Shown: piece by piece, positions 5,296-7,100 of the stretch
Position numbering within the stretch: position 1 is the stretch's first letter
How the letters are laid out: every line of letters begins with the position of its first letter
Assembly: GCA_021826605.1 (NCBI GenBank)
Contig: JAKAZF010000137.1
Coordinates: forward strand, 1 to 7,100
Reading direction: 5' to 3'
Length of the DNA: 7,100 nt
From: Planctomycetota bacterium
GTDB taxonomy: Bacteria > Planctomycetota > Phycisphaerae > WQYP01
Position numbers and translations under genes: made by a program
The notes under the pieces: generated by a model
Seen by the model: the letters and a program-made list of their open reading frames with translations, nothing else
What the model was told of the DNA's origin: nothing
The model's database searches: none

Positions 5296-6978
5296 TCATG
5301 ATTGACTCCAATGGGGCACGTTGCGTTGTTCCGCCAGAAACGCATGAATAGCCTTCGCAAAGCTGCTGTCGTTGAGCGGAAATGTTTTTCCAACCTTATG
5401 CATGTGCCACCAGCCGGGGAATAATACATGGCAACCATTGGAAACAAACATTCGTAAGTCTCTTAATGCGGCATCATATAGTACCGGACTGTCCGCCGGC
5501 ACATTTGGAGCCGGGTGCCATTCGAAAATTCCCCAGTTGTGACTGTACTGTGTGACCATATTGGGATTCAGACTGCCAAAGCGGGTGATGCCCACATGCC
5601 CATTCTGCGGTAAATAACCCGACCATATCGTTGAAGCGGAAGACAGCGCCCGGCGGGCACCCGCGGGCGCATTACCCAATAATTCCGCGGGAATCTGATG
5701 CGCATAGAGCAATTCTTTCGGCAAGCCTTCCGCGATGAGCAAACTGGCAACATCTTGGACAAAATGGGCCACCTCACATTCACGAAAGCCGTATCCCGGG
5801 TGTGCTGGATTGCCTGGAGGATACGAGTTGTTATTTCCCTGACAGGTCCAATCCCACGCTCTCCACCATCGGGAGTGATTTCGCACGCGCGGGGCATCAA
5901 AACCGCCCTCAGTGGAACCCCTTCCCTTCATTGGCGATGGATTAAATTTCGGGTTGGTAATCGGATCAGGATATTTTTCCAGGTCCCAATAGGCCAAAGT
6001 CCACGATTTAAAACCAGTGCCGAATGTCGCATTAAATGTTCTGCCGGCGCGATTGGATTTATCAGGCGTGGGATCATCATAAAATGGACTTACCCGGTGG
6101 CCATCAACTGAGATAAAGTCTCCCGTGATCGATTCCGGCGCGCCCTGACCGGCATATCTGCCGCCCGGCGCATAAAGTCCGCGATGTCGCAGCCAGTCGC
6201 GGAATTCTGTAACAGCAAAGGGGCTGTAGTCACCAAGATATTCATTACTGACCGTGCCGCCGATGGCCAATTCCTCCTCTATGCAAAAATTGATTACGGC
6301 AATGGTCCCCGGATACGCGCGCATCGCAGCTTTGATATCCCGCGACCAGTGCCGGGCCTTGCGCTGCATTTGCTCCCTTATGGCTGTGGCATAACGGGAT
6401 GGCGTTACCACCAGCGTGTCTCGTCCCTGCACCGGGCCGGGTACGCCGCGCCAGGTCTTTCCATCAAGTCGCCACTGGTAGTTCCGTAGATCGCCATCGG
6501 GGTTGATCAGACCGCCATTATGTGTTTGCATGGCAAAAATTACCCCGCGGTGAATATTTTCCTTCTGAAACACACGAAGTTGCCGCAGCAGCAATGGTAA
6601 ATTGCCGGCGCGATAAATCGACGCAAATCCCAACTTGTTATAGTCATTACCGGAACCGAATTGCTTTTTCATTTTCGCAATTTCTGCGCGATACTGTTCG
6701 TCCGTGGTGCCAAGTCGATCCAGTCCGCCCTCCCATATCGGCATAATGTAAAAAGTATTGCTGTGATCCGATTGCGGCGGGCCATTATGGGAGCCGGTCG
6801 CATTATTTTCCGCCGCCATGATCGCCGTGACGGAGTCGGCCGCAGCGCTATTTTGCAAATCACGGTTGCTCCCGATCACGGACGCCGACGCCACCGCGGC
6901 CCAGGCCGCCAGCAGTTTGCGGCGCGAAAGATCTTGATTACCGGCCATGCTTTGCGGATTATTCATTTTGTTAAACAT
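5296..6978 (-). CDS. Tat-exported putative TIM-barrel glycoside hydrolase of unassigned family
   Basis: This is a 560-aa protein, read from the ATG at 6978. An in-frame TTG precedes it directly at 6981 and is spaced slightly better from the AAGGGG at 6990-6995. LSRRKLLAAWAAVASASV (17-34) is a Tat-type signal. After a low-complexity Ala/Asn linker, the mature part starts near residue 74 with FYIMPIWEGG and alternates hydrophobic strands and helices as in a (beta/alpha)8 barrel: IYRAGNLPLLLRQL, HRGVIFAMQTHNGG (143-156), GTIAVINFCIEEELAIGG (224-241), ELLYAHQIPAE (422-432), WGIFEWHPAPN (482-492). The combination of a strand-end Glu cluster (E234-E236) with YSPFAVTEFRDWLRHRG (251-267) recalls GH42-like clan GH-A proteins. 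E234, E235 or E236 as acid/base and E486 as nucleophile are guesses. I cannot place it in a named family. Its position first in the locus, before a rhamnosidase, supports a glycan role. The coding call is firm; the enzyme call is moderate. Confidence 0.85.
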   Translation of the reverse strand: MFNKMNNPQSMAGNQDLSRRKLLAAWAAVASASVIGSNRDLQNSAAADSVTAIMAAENNATGSHNGPPQSDHSNTFYIMPIWEGGLDRLGTTDEQYRAEIAKMKKQFGSGNDYNKLGFASIYRAGNLPLLLRQLRVFQKENIHRGVIFAMQTHNGGLINPDGDLRNYQWRLDGKTWRGVPGPVQGRDTLVVTPSRYATAIREQMQRKARHWSRDIKAAMRAYPGTIAVINFCIEEELAIGGTVSNEYLGDYSPFAVTEFRDWLRHRGLYAPGGRYAGQGAPESITGDFISVDGHRVSPFYDDPTPDKSNRAGRTFNATFGTGFKSWTLAYWDLEKYPDPITNPKFNPSPMKGRGSTEGGFDAPRVRNHSRWWRAWDWTCQGNNNSYPPGNPAHPGYGFRECEVAHFVQDVASLLIAEGLPKELLYAHQIPAELLGNAPAGARRALSSASTIWSGYLPQNGHVGITRFGSLNPNMVTQYSHNWGIFEWHPAPNVPADSPVLYDAALRDLRMFVSNGCHVLFPGWWHMHKVGKTFPLNDSSFAKAIHAFLAEQRNVPHWSQS

Positions 6979-7100
6979 CAATCACCATTCCCCTTACAAG
7001 TCTTTGCAATTCATTTCCCGTTGAGCAACGTCGGTTGTAACCAGGCCGTCATATTCGGCAGAAATTTAATCTCGACGGCAAACAATTAAACAGCGCCCGG
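6979..7100. other. Upstream region of the cluster, no gene or clear promoter
   Basis: This should hold the 5' leader of the TIM-barrel gene. I find its ribosome site but no promoter pair with acceptable boxes and spacing. A 24-codon minus-strand reading frame (7085 to 7011), starting with TTG after a TAA at 7086-7088, ends in WLQPTLLNGK and could be a remnant of an upstream gene's tail, but nothing confirms it. The promoter may lie beyond the window. Confidence 0.4.
6990..6995 (-). promoter_or_regulatory. Shine-Dalgarno site for the TIM-barrel gene
   Basis: AAGGGG on the minus strand is 8 nt before the TTG at 6981 and 11 nt before the ATG at 6978. The two starts are adjacent codons in one frame, so the protein differs by one residue. 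I kept the ATG, with low certainty between the two. Confidence 0.55.

Noticed and set aside
6661..7089. 142-codon plus-strand ORF at the right end
   Set aside because: It is rich in Arg, His and Ile, as expected from reading the Tat signal and Ala linker of the TIM-barrel gene backwards, and no family is recognised.
1..7100. Mobile element, phage, CRISPR, tRNA or rRNA content
   Set aside because: I saw no transposase or integrase motifs, no paired terminal repeats around genes, no regular direct-repeat array and no tRNA or rRNA-like stretches on either strand.

Overview
The window holds three complete protein genes, all on the minus strand and in the same direction. Together they look like a small secreted carbohydrate-degradation locus. 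In transcription order (right to left) they are: a Tat-exported TIM-barrel-type putative glycoside hydrolase (about 560 aa, 5296-6978), a Tat-exported GH78 alpha-L-rhamnosidase (about 962 aa, 2309-5197), and a Sec-exported GH99/GH71-like putative glycosidase with a C-terminal beta-sandwich module (630 aa, 287-2179). The intergenic gaps are 98 and 129 nt. No convincing factor-independent terminator lies between the genes, so cotranscription is plausible but not proven.

The organism cannot be named. GC content is moderate, CAZymes carry twin-arginine signals, SusC/SusD-type transport genes are absent from the window, and the GH99-like architecture ends in a lone beta-sandwich. By inference this suggests a heterotrophic PVC-group bacterium (Planctomycetota, Verrucomicrobiota or Lentisphaerota). 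No ribosomal or other phylogenetic marker is present to test it.

Layout. 1-255 has no gene I can support, only a weak 60-codon ORF with a hydrophobic start. At 256-295 a perfect 12-bp inverted repeat straddles the stop codon of the GH99-like gene. 287-2179 is the GH99-like enzyme, 2180-2308 the intergenic region, 2309-5197 the rhamnosidase, 5198-5295 a second intergenic region and 5296-6978 the TIM-barrel protein. 6979-7100 is upstream sequence without a convincing promoter. Each intergenic region carries a short ORF that overlaps the start codon of the next gene, which could couple their translation.

Working model (inference): all three proteins leave the cytoplasm and attack a rhamnose-containing polysaccharide. 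GH78 removes terminal alpha-L-rhamnose, the GH99-like protein may cut or trim another linkage and hold substrate through its C-terminal module, and the TIM-barrel protein adds a third, unassigned activity. No transporter, regulator or rhamnose-catabolism gene is visible here. The parts most likely to be undescribed are the specificity of the TIM-barrel protein and of the GH99-like protein, which keeps only one of the two glutamates of the classical GH99 motif.
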